Shown: in pieces, positions 27,540-36,405 of the stretch
Layout of the letters: every line of letters begins with the position of its first letter
Position numbering within the stretch: the stretch's first letter is position 1
DNA from: Rhodopseudomonas sp. BAL398
GTDB lineage: Bacteria > Pseudomonadota > Alphaproteobacteria > Rhizobiales > Xanthobacteraceae
NCBI RefSeq assembly: GCF_033001325.1
Contig: NZ_CP133111.1
Location: 5,441,001-5,505,000, forward strand
Length of the DNA stretch: 64,000 bases
Direction: 5' to 3'
The notes under the pieces: generated by a model
Seen by the model: only the letters and a program-made list of their open reading frames with translations
Told to the model about the DNA's origin: nothing
The model's database searches: none
Translations under genes and position numbers: made by a program

Positions 27540-28145
27540 ATGCCCACGATCTATTACATCCGCCACGGCGAGACCGATTGGAACGCCACCGGCCGCTTCC
27601 AGGGCACTCAGGACATCCCGCTCAACGACAAGGGCCGCGGCCAGGCGATCCATGCCGGCGGCGTGCTGCGCGATCTGCTGGCGCGGCAAGGCTGCGATGC
27701 ATCGAGCCTCGGTTTCGTGGCCAGTCCGCTCGGACGTGCGCGCGTCACCATGGAACTGGTGCGTGGCGCGCTGAAGCTTGCGCCGGACGATTACGCGCTC
27801 GACGACCGCCTGCGCGAAATCCGCTATGGCGCCTGGGAAGGTTTTACCCTGGCGCAGATGGAGACATCCGATCCCGAAGTGTTCACGGCGCGCCATGCCG
27901 ATCGCTGGAGCGTCGCGCCGCTCGGCGGCGAAAGCTATGCCGGGCGGTTGCCCTTCGTCGCCGACTGGCTGGGCTCGCTGAATCGGGACACCGTCGCGGT
28001 CGGCCATGTCGGCACCGCGCGCACGCTGTTGGTGGCGCTGGGCCTGGCCACGCCCGCGGAGGCGATCGCAGGACCGATCCTGCAGGGCGCCGTCTATCAA
28101 TTCGCCCCAGGCGGGCTCACCATCCACCGCGGAACGGGCGTTTGA
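27540..28145 (+). CDS. Histidine phosphatase family protein (phosphoglycerate-mutase-like)
   Basis: A 201-residue phosphatase. The catalytic YIRHGETDWN is at residues 5-14, an Arg lies in FVASPLGRARVTMEL, acidic YGAWEGF follows, and the second His is in VAVGHVGTARTLL. Family members remove phosphate from sugars or cofactors (cobalamin-type or phosphoglycerate-type), but the substrate cannot be told. Between fabI and aroC, with a 53-base gap to aroC, so possibly co-transcribed with it. Confidence 0.88.
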   Translation: MPTIYYIRHGETDWNATGRFQGTQDIPLNDKGRGQAIHAGGVLRDLLARQGCDASSLGFVASPLGRARVTMELVRGALKLAPDDYALDDRLREIRYGAWEGFTLAQMETSDPEVFTARHADRWSVAPLGGESYAGRLPFVADWLGSLNRDTVAVGHVGTARTLLVALGLATPAEAIAGPILQGAVYQFAPGGLTIHRGTGV

Positions 28146-28198
28146 CCGGCCCATAATGGCGCGTTACCACATCGCCCACCACTGACAGTCCAGGCGCC

Positions 28199-29284
28199 AT
28201 GTCCCATAACACCTTCGGCCATCTATTCCGGGTTACTACCTTCGGCGAGAGCCACGGGGTCGCGATCGGCTGCGTGGTCGATGGCTGCCCGCCGCTGCTG
28301 CCGCTGACCGAGGCCGACATTCAGGGCGATCTCGATCGCCGCCGGCCGGGGCAGTCGCGCTTCACCACCCAGCGCCAGGAGGCCGATCAGGTCAAGATCC
28401 TGTCGGGCGTCATGGCGCATCCGCAGAGCGGCGAACAGGTCACCACCGGCACGCCGATCGCGCTGTTGATCGAGAACACCGACCAGCGCTCGAAAGACTA
28501 TTCGGAGATCAAGGACAAATATCGTCCGGGTCACGCCGACTTCACCTATGAGGCCAAATACGGCATCCGCGACTATCGCGGCGGCGGCCGCTCCTCGGCG
28601 CGCGAGACCGCCAGCCGGGTCGCCGCCGGCGCGATCGCCCGCAAGGTGGTGCCGGGCATCACCGTGCGCGCCGCTTTGGTGCAGATGGGGCCGCACCGGA
28701 TCGACCGCGACAAGTGGGACTGGAACGAGGTCGGCAATAACCCGTTCTTCTGCCCGGACAAGGACAAGGCCGCGTTCTTCGAGGACTATCTGGACGGCAT
28801 CCGCAAGAGCGGCTCGTCGATCGGCGCAGTGATCGAGGTGGTGGCCGAGGGCGTGCCGGCGGGCTGGGGCGCGCCGATCTACGCCAAGCTCGACACCGAC
28901 CTTGCCGCCGCGCTGATGAGCATCAACGCCGTCAAGGGTGTCGAGATCGGCGACGGCTTTGCCACCGCGGCGCTGACCGGCGAACAGAACGCCGACGAGA
29001 TGCGGATGAGCAATCACGGCCCGAGCTTTCTGTCCAACCATGCCGGCGGCATTCTGGGCGGCATCTCCACCGGGCAGCCGGTGGTGGCCCGCTTCGCGGT
29101 GAAGCCGACCTCGTCGATCCTGGCACCGCGCAAGACCATCGATCGCTCCGGCGCCGACACCGACATTCTCACCAAGGGCCGCCACGATCCCTGCGTCGGC
29201 ATCCGCGCGGTGCCGGTCGGCGAGGCGATGATGGCCTGCGTCCTGGCCGATCACTTCCTGCGCCATCGCGGCCAGGTCGGGTAA
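28199..29284 (+). CDS. aroC: Chorismate synthase
   Basis: Last step of the shikimate pathway, converting EPSP to chorismate with reduced FMN. The 361-residue product carries the three family signatures: [14 protein letters not shown] near residue 16, [20 protein letters not shown] at about 120-139 and [18 protein letters not shown] near the C-terminus. [14 protein letters not shown] is intact. Confidence 0.96.
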   Translation: MSHNTFGHLFRVTTFGESHGVAIGCVVDGCPPLLPLTEADIQGDLDRRRPGQSRFTTQRQEADQVKILSGVMAHPQSGEQVTTGTPIALLIENTDQRSKDYSEIKDKYRPGHADFTYEAKYGIRDYRGGGRSSARETASRVAAGAIARKVVPGITVRAALVQMGPHRIDRDKWDWNEVGNNPFFCPDKDKAAFFEDYLDGIRKSGSSIGAVIEVVAEGVPAGWGAPIYAKLDTDLAAALMSINAVKGVEIGDGFATAALTGEQNADEMRMSNHGPSFLSNHAGGILGGISTGQPVVARFAVKPTSSILAPRKTIDRSGADTDILTKGRHDPCVGIRAVPVGEAMMACVLADHFLRHRGQVG

Positions 29285-29303
29285 GCGGCCCTTTCGCGGA
29301 GCG

Positions 29304-29485
29304 TGACTAAAAAAGCGATCAATAAAACGAGGTCTTCAAGGCCGTCCTTGCGAGGAACTCTTGCGACCAAGCAATCCAGTCCTTGCCTGATGTCCCTGGA
29401 TTGCTTCGCTGTCGGACGGCGTAATGCGCCGTCCTCGGCTCGCAATGACGAAATCAAGGTCGATTTATTGGCTTCTTTTCCTCAG
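29304..29485. repeat. Dispersed palindromic repeat, family A, copy 3
   Basis: Same orientation and nearly the same sequence as 6697-6880 over its whole length, including the flanking GCGATCAATAAAACGAGG and AATGACGAAATCAAGG. The internal hairpin arms are GGACGGCG and CGCCGTCC. Directly followed by a family B repeat. Confidence 0.75.
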
Positions 29486-29612
29486 TCATTCCGGGGCGGG
29501 CGCAGCGTCAGCTGCGAGCGAACCCGGAATCTCGCCGCAAAGGACGCTGCGCTCCAGCCTGCCGCAAGATTCCGGATTCGCTCGGCCTGTCGGCCTGGCG
29601 CCCGGAATGACA
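29485..29612. repeat. Dispersed palindromic repeat, family B, copy 2
   Basis: Starts GTCATTCCGGGGCGGG and ends GCGCCCGGAATGACA, with internal ACCCGGAATCT and GATTCCGGATTCG. Relatives lie at 7233 and 41643. Together with the adjoining family A element it fills the 385-base gap between aroC and the cyclase gene. I see no gene there. Confidence 0.7.
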
Positions 29613-29669
29613 CGATGTTGGCGCGGCAATTGATCTGCAAAACGCCGCCGACTACGCTAAGCTTTGCCG

Positions 29670-30863
29670 ATGCAATCCAAACTCAGAGCCATCAGCGATT
29701 GGCTGGTCGACGGCGCGCGGTCGGCGCCGGAGCCGAGCGCGATGATGATGCAGACCTGCGAGCGGCTGGTGGCGGCCGGGCTGCCGCTGTGGCGGGTCGG
29801 GGTGTTCGTGCAGACATTGCATCCCGACGTGTTCGGCCGCAATTTCGTCTGGCGGCCCGGCGCCGAGATCGCGATCGGCACCGCCTCGTTCGACGTCAGA
29901 GATTCGCCGGAATTTCTCAACAGCCCGCTGCGCCTGCTGTTCGAGAGCCAGCACGAGGTCCGGTTCCGGCTCGACGATCCGCGCAGCCAAGCGTTTCCGT
30001 TCTTCGACGACATGCGCGGCGAAGGCGTCACCGACTATATTGCGTTGCCGCTGCTGTTCGTCGACGGCAAGGTCCACGCCTCGAGCTGGACCACCAAACA
30101 GCCCGGCGGCTTCACCGAGGCGCAGCTCGACGGGTTGCGCATGGTGGTGCCGCCGCTGGCGCGGCTGATCGAAGTGATCGGGCTGCGTCGCACCGCCACC
30201 ACGCTGCTCGATACCTATGTGGGCAATCGCGCCGGTGAACGCATTCTCGCCGGCCAGATCCGCCGCGGCCACGCTGAGACGATGCAGGCCGCGATCTGGT
30301 TGTCGGATCTGCGCGGCTTCACCGCACTGTCCGACCGGCTGCCGCCGGAGACCATGGTGAAGGTGCTCAACGCCTATTTCGACTGTCAGGTCGGGCCGAT
30401 CCTGCGCCATGGCGGCGAGGTCCTGAAATTCATGGGCGATGGGCTGCTCGCGGTGTTCCCGATCGCCGAGGACGGCACCGACAGCGCCGCGGTCTGCGCC
30501 CGGATGCTGGAGGCGGTCCAGGAAAGCCGCCGCCATGTCGACGCCATGCGCTACGCGGAAGGCAACCACGTCATCGACAGTTTCCGCTTCGGCGTGGCGC
30601 TGCATCTCGGGCAGGTGCTGTACGGCAATATCGGCGGCGGCAACCGGCTGGATTTCACCTGCATCGGTCCGGCGATCAATCTCGCGGCTCGGCTGGAAAA
30701 GATCGCCGGAAAGCTCGGGCGCACCATCGTGGCGTCGCAGGCCTTTGCCGATCTCAACGAGGATGGCTGGCACGATCTCGGCGAATTTCCGATCGCCGGG
30801 TTTGCGAAGGCCGAGCACGTGTATGGCAGAATGGACGAGACTTCGAACAGCGTCACGTCATGA
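29670..30863 (+). CDS. Class III adenylate/guanylate cyclase
   Basis: A 397-residue protein with an unidentified soluble N-terminal domain of about 200 residues and a C-terminal class III cyclase domain. Metal-binding Asp residues lie in IWLSDLRGFTALSD (about residue 214) and KFMGDGLLAVF. Lys in EVLKFMGDG and Asp in LDFTCIGPA fit adenine recognition. Asn and Arg of the transition state are in GPAINLAARLEK. It is probably an active adenylate cyclase without membrane helices. The N-terminal part (WRVGVFVQTLHPDVFGRNF) presumably senses a signal. Confidence 0.88.
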   Translation: MQSKLRAISDWLVDGARSAPEPSAMMMQTCERLVAAGLPLWRVGVFVQTLHPDVFGRNFVWRPGAEIAIGTASFDVRDSPEFLNSPLRLLFESQHEVRFRLDDPRSQAFPFFDDMRGEGVTDYIALPLLFVDGKVHASSWTTKQPGGFTEAQLDGLRMVVPPLARLIEVIGLRRTATTLLDTYVGNRAGERILAGQIRRGHAETMQAAIWLSDLRGFTALSDRLPPETMVKVLNAYFDCQVGPILRHGGEVLKFMGDGLLAVFPIAEDGTDSAAVCARMLEAVQESRRHVDAMRYAEGNHVIDSFRFGVALHLGQVLYGNIGGGNRLDFTCIGPAINLAARLEKIAGKLGRTIVASQAFADLNEDGWHDLGEFPIAGFAKAEHVYGRMDETSNSVTS

Positions 30864-30895
30864 ACGATGCCGGGGCGCGTCCAGGGAACGAAAAC

Positions 30896-31000
30896 TAGAG
30901 CAATTCCGGTTCTGATAAAATCAGAACCGGAGCTCTAGATTCTTGTTTTGACGCGTTTTCTTCGCGCGAACCGGTACCCACTTCGCTCGAAAACGCTCTA
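30896..31000. repeat. Mosaic palindromic repeat, family C, copy 2, supplying a stop codon
   Basis: Starts GAGCAATTCCGGTTCTGAT with its inverted partner ATCAGAACCGGAGCTCTAG, then TTTTGACGCGTTTTC, TTCGCGCGAACCGGTACCC and GAAAACGCTCTA. It matches 23129-23227 in the opposite orientation. The last bases, CTA, are the stop codon (TAG, minus strand) of the membrane-protein gene that ends at 30998. Confidence 0.8.
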
Positions 31001-31753
31001 GCTGCCGCGAATGTAGGACTGCTTCAATCCGAAGGTCAGGATCAGCAGCGTCATCCACAGCCGCAGCATTGCAAAGCTCAAGATGAAGACGAAATAGATC
31101 AAGTTCTTGAGGATCTGGTTTAGGGGCGAATGAAGCCAGAAATCCATCAGCACTACGCGTATTGCATCCTGAACGAAGCCAAGCGCGACATAGCCGACCG
31201 TGAGGACGACGATCGAAGCGGCCAGCCAGATGCGGCGCTGAACCAGTTCCCTGCCGGCGGCCATCATGGCGGGTTGGCCTGCGTTATGCTCGGCGTGGAT
31301 GACCATGAGCAGTACCAGTGTCGCGATGAAGGCACTCCACCACATGCTCAACGTGTTGACATGGGCGAAGGCCATGCCGTCGATGCCCGTCATCATGGTC
31401 GCCGCGAGCGAATGGCCGCCGACGGAATTGACCGCGAGCGCGGCGGCCGCCATCAACAGTCCGATCCGCGTGAGGATCGCCAGCGACAGCTTCAGGGACG
31501 TCCGCAGGGTCTGTTCGCCGAGGTCGGTTTGCCCGCCAGCCAGTTCGATGGACCGCTGGGCTACGACAATAAACGCGTTCAGCACTGCGATGCTGGCGAA
31601 AACCAATGCCAGCATTGCAAGCGGTCCGACGCTGAATGATATCACGCGCATTGCTGCGGCTACCGCCAGCCACGGCAATGCCTCCAGGAAACGGAGCGGC
31701 CCGAACGTAATGTTCGGCCGAGGCATCGACCGGCTGCTCAGCGCATGGAACAT
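30998..31753 (-). CDS. Hypothetical multi-pass membrane protein
   Basis: A 251-residue protein with about six hydrophobic helices: near 20-40, 43-65, 95-115, 135-157, 175-200 and 215-245 (YFVFILSFAMLRLWMTLLIL). There is a histidine-containing loop, MVIHAEHNAGQP. I do not recognise a family. Codon use is less GC-rich than the neighbours. The stop codon lies within a dispersed repeat, so the C-terminus may have been reset by the repeat. Single gene, convergent with the cyclase gene. Confidence 0.7.
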   Translation of the reverse strand: MFHALSSRSMPRPNITFGPLRFLEALPWLAVAAAMRVISFSVGPLAMLALVFASIAVLNAFIVVAQRSIELAGGQTDLGEQTLRTSLKLSLAILTRIGLLMAAAALAVNSVGGHSLAATMMTGIDGMAFAHVNTLSMWWSAFIATLVLLMVIHAEHNAGQPAMMAAGRELVQRRIWLAASIVVLTVGYVALGFVQDAIRVVLMDFWLHSPLNQILKNLIYFVFILSFAMLRLWMTLLILTFGLKQSYIRGS

Positions 31754-31821
31754 TTTGCCACGCTACCGGGGGCAGTTAAAATTTTGGTTTTGAGGCATGG
31801 TAAAATTCGAATGAACGTCCG

Positions 31822-32127
31822 TTACTCTTCCGGCTCTGTAGTGAACAGCAGCGGATAGCCCTTGGCGCGGCCGGCGTCGGTGGCGCGGGTCGCCTTGGTC
31901 TCGGCGACGTCCTTGGTGAACACCGCGACCACGCAGGCGCCGCGCTGATGCGCGGTGATCATCACCTTATGGGCCTGATCCTCGGTCATCTTGAATTCGC
32001 CTTGCAGCACGCGAACCACGAATTCGCGCGGCGTGTAGTCGTCGTTGATCAGAATCACCTTGTGCAGCTTCGGTCGCTCGACCTTCGGCTTGGTCTTGGT
32101 GGTCGGTTTGACAACGGTGTCACTCAT
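31822..32127 (-). CDS. clpS: ATP-dependent Clp protease adaptor ClpS (ClpS2-type)
   Basis: N-degron adaptor delivering substrates to ClpAP. The 101-residue product has a flexible N-terminus (KPTTKTKPKVERPK), then KVILINDDYTPREFVVRVLQ with the Asn-Asp pair that contacts the N-terminal residue, and HKVMITAHQRGACVVAVFTK. Alphaproteobacteria usually carry two paralogues. The end TDAGRAKGYPLLFTTEPEE and the MTEDQAHKVM segment fit the ClpS2 form, whose specificity differs from ClpS1. No clpA is adjacent. Confidence 0.9.
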   Translation of the reverse strand: MSDTVVKPTTKTKPKVERPKLHKVILINDDYTPREFVVRVLQGEFKMTEDQAHKVMITAHQRGACVVAVFTKDVAETKATRATDAGRAKGYPLLFTTEPEE

Positions 32128-32520
32128 AGGGGCTCACGCATGAAGCTCGACCGACGCTTGCCGACGGCCAACGCATGCTAGCCATCATTTGGGGCGGCAT
32201 TCAGCCAAGCCGCCCCGTCGTTGACGGCCGCCGCCGCGCTCCGGCGCAGTCTACAGCCTCGCCGGCCGTCGGGAAACCGGGGGTGGCTACGTGCCGGGCG
32301 GTGCCTGCTCCGCCAGCCGCCGCGTCGCCTGCTGGCCGCTGCATGGCGCTCACAGGGCGGGCTTGGCTTGCTTAGTAAGCGCGACACGGCACGACCCTGT
32401 CTGCGCACCGCACTGGCCTGGCGGCGTCCCTAACTTGATTGTGAACGGGAACCGGGTTTGTCGCTTTCCGGCATTGCGTTTGCATGGCACGATCGCTCAC
32501 TCATTCGACGGAGGGCCGCC
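32128..32520. other. 393-base stretch without an identifiable gene
   Basis: Lies between the divergent clpS and DUF1194 genes. It is very GC-rich from about 32205 to 32420. Short open frames occur on both strands, but their translations are Arg/Ala/Pro-rich and look like frame shadows. I find no tRNA, no RNase P or tmRNA core, no CRISPR and no strong terminator. The last 70 bases are less GC-rich and probably hold the promoter of the DUF1194 gene. Confidence 0.5.
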
Positions 32521-33366
32521 ATGCGCTGGGTCTCGATCGGGGCGATGCTTGTCGCGGCTGCGGTGGCAGCCGGAGGCGGGGCGGCTGAGGCCGCGCCGAG
32601 CCGGACTCCGCAGCTCGCTGCCGACCCGGACGCGGCCAAGCAGGTCGATGTTGAACTGGTGCTTGCAGTCGACGTCTCCTATTCGATGGACACCGAAGAG
32701 CTGGCGATCCAGCGCGAGGGCTACGCCGAGGCGCTGGTCTCCAAGGATTTTCTGCTGGCGCTCAAGAGTGGCCCGACCGGCAGGATCGCGGTCACCTATT
32801 TCGAATGGGCGGCCTCGGGCGACCAGAAGATCATCATGTCCTGGCAGCTGATCGACGGCCCGGAATCCGCCGACGCGGTCGCCGCCGCGATCCTGAAATC
32901 GCCGATCCGGCGGGCGTCGCGCACCTCGATCTCCGGCGCGATCAATTTCGCGGTGCCGCTGTTCGAGCAGAATCCCTATCACGGCCTGCGCCGGGTGATC
33001 GATGTCTCCGGCGACGGTCCGAACAATAACGGCCTGCCGGTGACGCTGGCGCGCGACGCCGCGCTGGCCAAGGGGGTGATCATCAACGGCCTGCCGATCA
33101 TGATCAAGGAGCCGTCCTATTCGACCATGGATATCGAGCACCTCGATCAATATTACGAGGATTGCGTGGTCGGCGGGCCGGGCTCCTTCGTGGTCACGAT
33201 CAACGACCGCGACAAGTTCAAGGAAGCGATCCACACCAAGCTGGTGCTCGAAGTCGCCGGGCGCATGCCCGAGCGCCACCTCATTGCGATGGCGGATAAA
33301 GAGAGAGAGCCGCGGGTGTCCTGCACGATCGGCGAAAAGATCTGGCAGGACCGCTGGGGCAGGTAG
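32521..33366 (+). CDS. DUF1194 (vWA-like) periplasmic protein
   Basis: A 281-residue exported protein. The signal peptide is MRWVSIGAMLVAAAVAAGGG, with cleavage near AEA-AP. The vWA core begins DVELVLAVDVSYSMDTEELA with the MIDAS DVSYS; RTSISGAINFA and VIDVSGDGPNNNG follow. This is the DUF1194 family, known mainly from alphaproteobacteria, with no assigned role. GGAGGG precedes ATG 32521. An in-frame upstream start at 32458 would bury the signal peptide and is rejected. Confidence 0.9.
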   Translation: MRWVSIGAMLVAAAVAAGGGAAEAAPSRTPQLAADPDAAKQVDVELVLAVDVSYSMDTEELAIQREGYAEALVSKDFLLALKSGPTGRIAVTYFEWAASGDQKIIMSWQLIDGPESADAVAAAILKSPIRRASRTSISGAINFAVPLFEQNPYHGLRRVIDVSGDGPNNNGLPVTLARDAALAKGVIINGLPIMIKEPSYSTMDIEHLDQYYEDCVVGGPGSFVVTINDRDKFKEAIHTKLVLEVAGRMPERHLIAMADKEREPRVSCTIGEKIWQDRWGR

Positions 33367-33411
33367 CTCTCACCAAGGCGAAGCCTGCGACCGAGATGGT
33401 CAAGTCGAAGT

Positions 33412-33536
33412 CGTCATTGCGAGTCGTCATTGCGAGCCAAGGGCGGCGCATCGCGCCGCCCGACAGCGAAGCAATCCAGGGCCGCGAGCAAGGACTGGCT
33501 TGCTTCGTCGCAACCGCTCTCGCAATCACCACCTCA
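33412..33536. repeat. Dispersed palindromic repeat, family A, copy 4 (inverted)
   Basis: Contains CGTCATTGCGAG twice, then a GGGCGGCG/CGCCGCCC hairpin, CGAAGCAATCCAGG and GGCTTGCTTCGTCGC, so it is an inverted and rearranged relative of the copies at 6697 and 29304. Lies between the convergent DUF1194 and carotenoid oxygenase genes. Confidence 0.65.
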
Positions 33537-33572
33537 ACGAACTGCTTCGACCGATCGCTTTGAGTCAGCCAG

Positions 33573-34973
33573 TCAGGCGTCCGGCACCCAATTGCCGTGG
33601 AAGCCGTTCGGCATGCGGTGGCCGAGCTGGACCAATGCCACCGGGCCGGCGGCGATGTCGCTGGCTTCGAACACCGCCAGATCGCTGCGGTTCTCGCTGC
33701 CGCGCCAGATCACCGCCAGCAGCCAGCCGTCGCCCTCGGCGGCATCCTTATGGCGCGGGACGAACACCGGTTCGCCGACGGTGTCGCCGCGCGGCAGCTG
33801 ATATTGCGCGCGCCGGGCGCCGGCGCCGTCGACATGGACCAGACCGCACAACGCCCCAAGCGGCAATGATGGATCGGCGCAGGCGTACCAGCCGTGGCCG
33901 CTGCGCAGGCCGGCGCGGCGCTCGTCGATGCGCGGAAATTCGCCGCTGATTTCGTCCAGATAGGTCCGGGTGAAGTGATCGGAATTGCCGGCGAGATTGA
34001 AGCCCCAGCGGCACAGCCGGGCGCGGGATTTCTCCGGGTCGGTACGTCGTCCGTCGGGATGCGGAAACAGCGGCGCCGCCTCGGACTGCATCACGTCGGC
34101 GAAGACCCAATCGCCGTCGTCCCAGGCGTTCATGACGTGAAACACGAAACAGGCTTCGCCGCGAAACCACTGGATATCACCGGCCCGGCCGCCGCGCTTC
34201 ATCACCCCCACATAGGAGCCCTTGGCCGGATCCCACGCGTAAGGCGGCTTGCCGCGCAAGGCCCGCCAGATGCTGCCGGTCAGCGGCAGGATCGGAAACA
34301 GGATGTGCCGCTCGGTGACGGCGAAGTCGTGCACCATGCTGGCATAGGGTGCCTTGAAGCGCTCGAACCGGGTCACCTTGCCGGATACATCGACGCTGCC
34401 AAAGGACATCGCCCGCGTCATCGGCCCCTTGGCGTTGTAACCGAAGAACAGCATCTCGCCGGTCGCCGGATCGATCTTGGGATGCGCGGTGAACGGGCCG
34501 GAAATGGCCTGGCCAAAATCGCAATAGCCGCGCGTCGCGAGACTCCCTGGCTCAATCTCGGTCGGCAAATGGGCCTCTTCCAGCGCCAGCAGTTTGCCGG
34601 CGTGAAACACGATATTGGTATTGGCGACGCCGCCATCGACCGGTGCGGTCGACGGCGCGTCCGCCAGCCGGCGATTGAAACTGCCATAGAGCGGCCGGCC
34701 GGCTTCGTGCTCGGCGATCCATTTCGGGGTGCGGATCCAGCGGTTGCGATAGCTGGCGCGGCCATTGGCGAGCCGGAACGCGTGCAGCATGCCGTCGCCG
34801 AAGAACCAATGCGCGTCGGGCGTGGCGAATTGCGGATTGGCGCCGTTGCGATACAGCGTGCCGTTGAGGTCGCGCGGCAGCTCGCCGCGGACCACCAGAT
34901 GCGGCGCGTCGCACTCCATCGGAATCGGCGCCAGATTGCTGATCGCATCCGGAATTCCCATCACGTGCAGCAT
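33573..34973 (-). CDS. Carotenoid oxygenase family protein (RPE65/CCD/lignostilbene dioxygenase)
   Basis: A 466-residue non-haem iron dioxygenase that cleaves a C=C bond in carotenoids, apocarotenoids or stilbenes. All four iron-ligand His residues of the propeller can be seen: FTAHPKIDP, SMVHDFAVTERH, CFVFHVMNAW and the C-terminal NGFHGNWVPDA. Family entry motif LNGTLYRNGANPQF and HWFFGDGMLHAFRL are intact. No crt genes are adjacent, so substrate is open. In a phototrophic relative it could act on carotenoids; lignin-type stilbenes are the alternative. Confidence 0.92.
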   Translation of the reverse strand: MLHVMGIPDAISNLAPIPMECDAPHLVVRGELPRDLNGTLYRNGANPQFATPDAHWFFGDGMLHAFRLANGRASYRNRWIRTPKWIAEHEAGRPLYGSFNRRLADAPSTAPVDGGVANTNIVFHAGKLLALEEAHLPTEIEPGSLATRGYCDFGQAISGPFTAHPKIDPATGEMLFFGYNAKGPMTRAMSFGSVDVSGKVTRFERFKAPYASMVHDFAVTERHILFPILPLTGSIWRALRGKPPYAWDPAKGSYVGVMKRGGRAGDIQWFRGEACFVFHVMNAWDDGDWVFADVMQSEAAPLFPHPDGRRTDPEKSRARLCRWGFNLAGNSDHFTRTYLDEISGEFPRIDERRAGLRSGHGWYACADPSLPLGALCGLVHVDGAGARRAQYQLPRGDTVGEPVFVPRHKDAAEGDGWLLAVIWRGSENRSDLAVFEASDIAAGPVALVQLGHRMPNGFHGNWVPDA

Positions 34974-35037
34974 GTCAACCTCCCGAATGCCTATGCTCGA
35001 CTGCGTCTCCTTGATCGCGGGCGGGCCGCGGGATCGC

Positions 35038-36405
35038 TCAATTGATTGTCAGCTTGCGCCCGAATGGCGGCACCGCCGCCGAACTAATATCGGGAACGGC
35101 CCAGATCACCGGCCAGCGCGGGCGGACATTCGCCGGGCCTTCGAGGTCGGTCAGCACCACGCAGATGTCCGGATGGTGCCGCTCGGCCTCCGCCAGCAAC
35201 GGCGTGAAATCGGTGCCGCCGCCGCCGGAAAACGCCATCGCGCCAAGGTCGATCGGGTCGCCGGGCTCGAAGATCTCGACCTTGCGCACCCGCTCGTCGC
35301 CGATGATCAGCACCAGGCCGGCCTCCTGACGCCGTGTGATCGATTCGATCTCGACGGCGAAGCGCTCCATCAGATTGTCGTCGATCGAGCCGGAGACGTC
35401 GATGATCAGCGCCAGCCGCGGCGAGATCTTGGTCGGGCTGGTGCCGGGCTCGAACGGCATCCGATGGTTGCCGCTGCGTCCCTGATTGGCGATGTAGGAG
35501 CGGGTCGGCCGCGACCAGGAGATCGACGGCTTGCGCGCCAGGCCCCGCGCCAGCTGCACCCGCAACACATGGCTCCATGGCGTGCGGCTTTGCGGCAGAT
35601 CGGCGATCAGCGCCCGCAGCATCGAGAACGCGCCGTCGCCGGCGTGGCCGCGCATCAGCCGTTCGCTCCATTCGCGGGCCTGTTCGGCCTCGGCTTCCGG
35701 CGCGCCCTGCGCTTCCGGGCTGGGCACCAGATCGATCGCACCGTCCTTGCCGAGGTCGCGTACCTTGGCGGATTTCGGCCCGTCGTCACGGGCGTCGGCG
35801 CGCTGCTGCTCGCCGGCCGATTCCGGCTGATCCTGGCCGCCGGCGCCCGGATTGCTGGCCTTGCCGCCTGAATCCGATTTGTTGCCGCTTTGCTGCTTGC
35901 TGCTTTGCTGCTGCATCCGGCGATCGTCGATGCTGCGATACAGCCGCTCGACGTCCCATTCCAGCAACGCCACCTCGGCGTCCTGCTTGCGCTGCAGCGC
36001 CTTGGCGAGGATCTGTTCGAGAAACACCGAACCCGACGGCAGCGTCAGCCAGCTCAGATGCGCCAGGGTCGAGTTGACGATGGCGTCGGCGCAGATGTTG
36101 AACAGTTGCAGGTCGACGTCGCCGAGCACGCGCTGCAGATCGACGAAGCGCTGCGGATGGCGCAGCGCGATGTGCAACACCTCATGCGCCACCACGCCGA
36201 CCTGCTCGGGCAGCGGCAGGGCCTCGAACGCCGCGCCGTAAAACACCGTATGGCCGTCGGTCATCACCACCGGCGCCTCGGCGTCGGCGGCCAGATCCTG
36301 GTGCCGGACCCACAGCGCCAGCCCGCCGGTGGAGGGCGCATATTCCACCATGCGCTGGATCGCGCGGGTCCCGCGATGGCTATACAGCGCGGTGGTATCA
36401 AGCAT
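35038..36405 (-). CDS. vWA-like protein with N-terminal HExxH metallopeptidase-like domain (DUF2201)
   Basis: A 455-residue protein. The N-terminal domain has VAHEVLHIALRHP with HEVLH at residues 74-78, a zinc-protease-type motif. A charged, Gln/Ser/Gly-rich linker lies at about 170-240. The C-terminal domain is vWA-like, with LIIDVSGSID (MIDAS DxSGS) at about 335-341 and VLTDLEGPANVRP. The start at 36405 overlaps the stop of the upstream AAA gene by 8 bases (ATGCTTGA). The longer frame upstream is a shadow of that gene. The pair resembles RavA-ViaA/MoxR-vWA systems: an ATPase remodels a vWA partner, here with a probable metal site. Confidence 0.88.
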   Translation of the reverse strand: MLDTTALYSHRGTRAIQRMVEYAPSTGGLALWVRHQDLAADAEAPVVMTDGHTVFYGAAFEALPLPEQVGVVAHEVLHIALRHPQRFVDLQRVLGDVDLQLFNICADAIVNSTLAHLSWLTLPSGSVFLEQILAKALQRKQDAEVALLEWDVERLYRSIDDRRMQQQSSKQQSGNKSDSGGKASNPGAGGQDQPESAGEQQRADARDDGPKSAKVRDLGKDGAIDLVPSPEAQGAPEAEAEQAREWSERLMRGHAGDGAFSMLRALIADLPQSRTPWSHVLRVQLARGLARKPSISWSRPTRSYIANQGRSGNHRMPFEPGTSPTKISPRLALIIDVSGSIDDNLMERFAVEIESITRRQEAGLVLIIGDERVRKVEIFEPGDPIDLGAMAFSGGGGTDFTPLLAEAERHHPDICVVLTDLEGPANVRPRWPVIWAVPDISSAAVPPFGRKLTIN

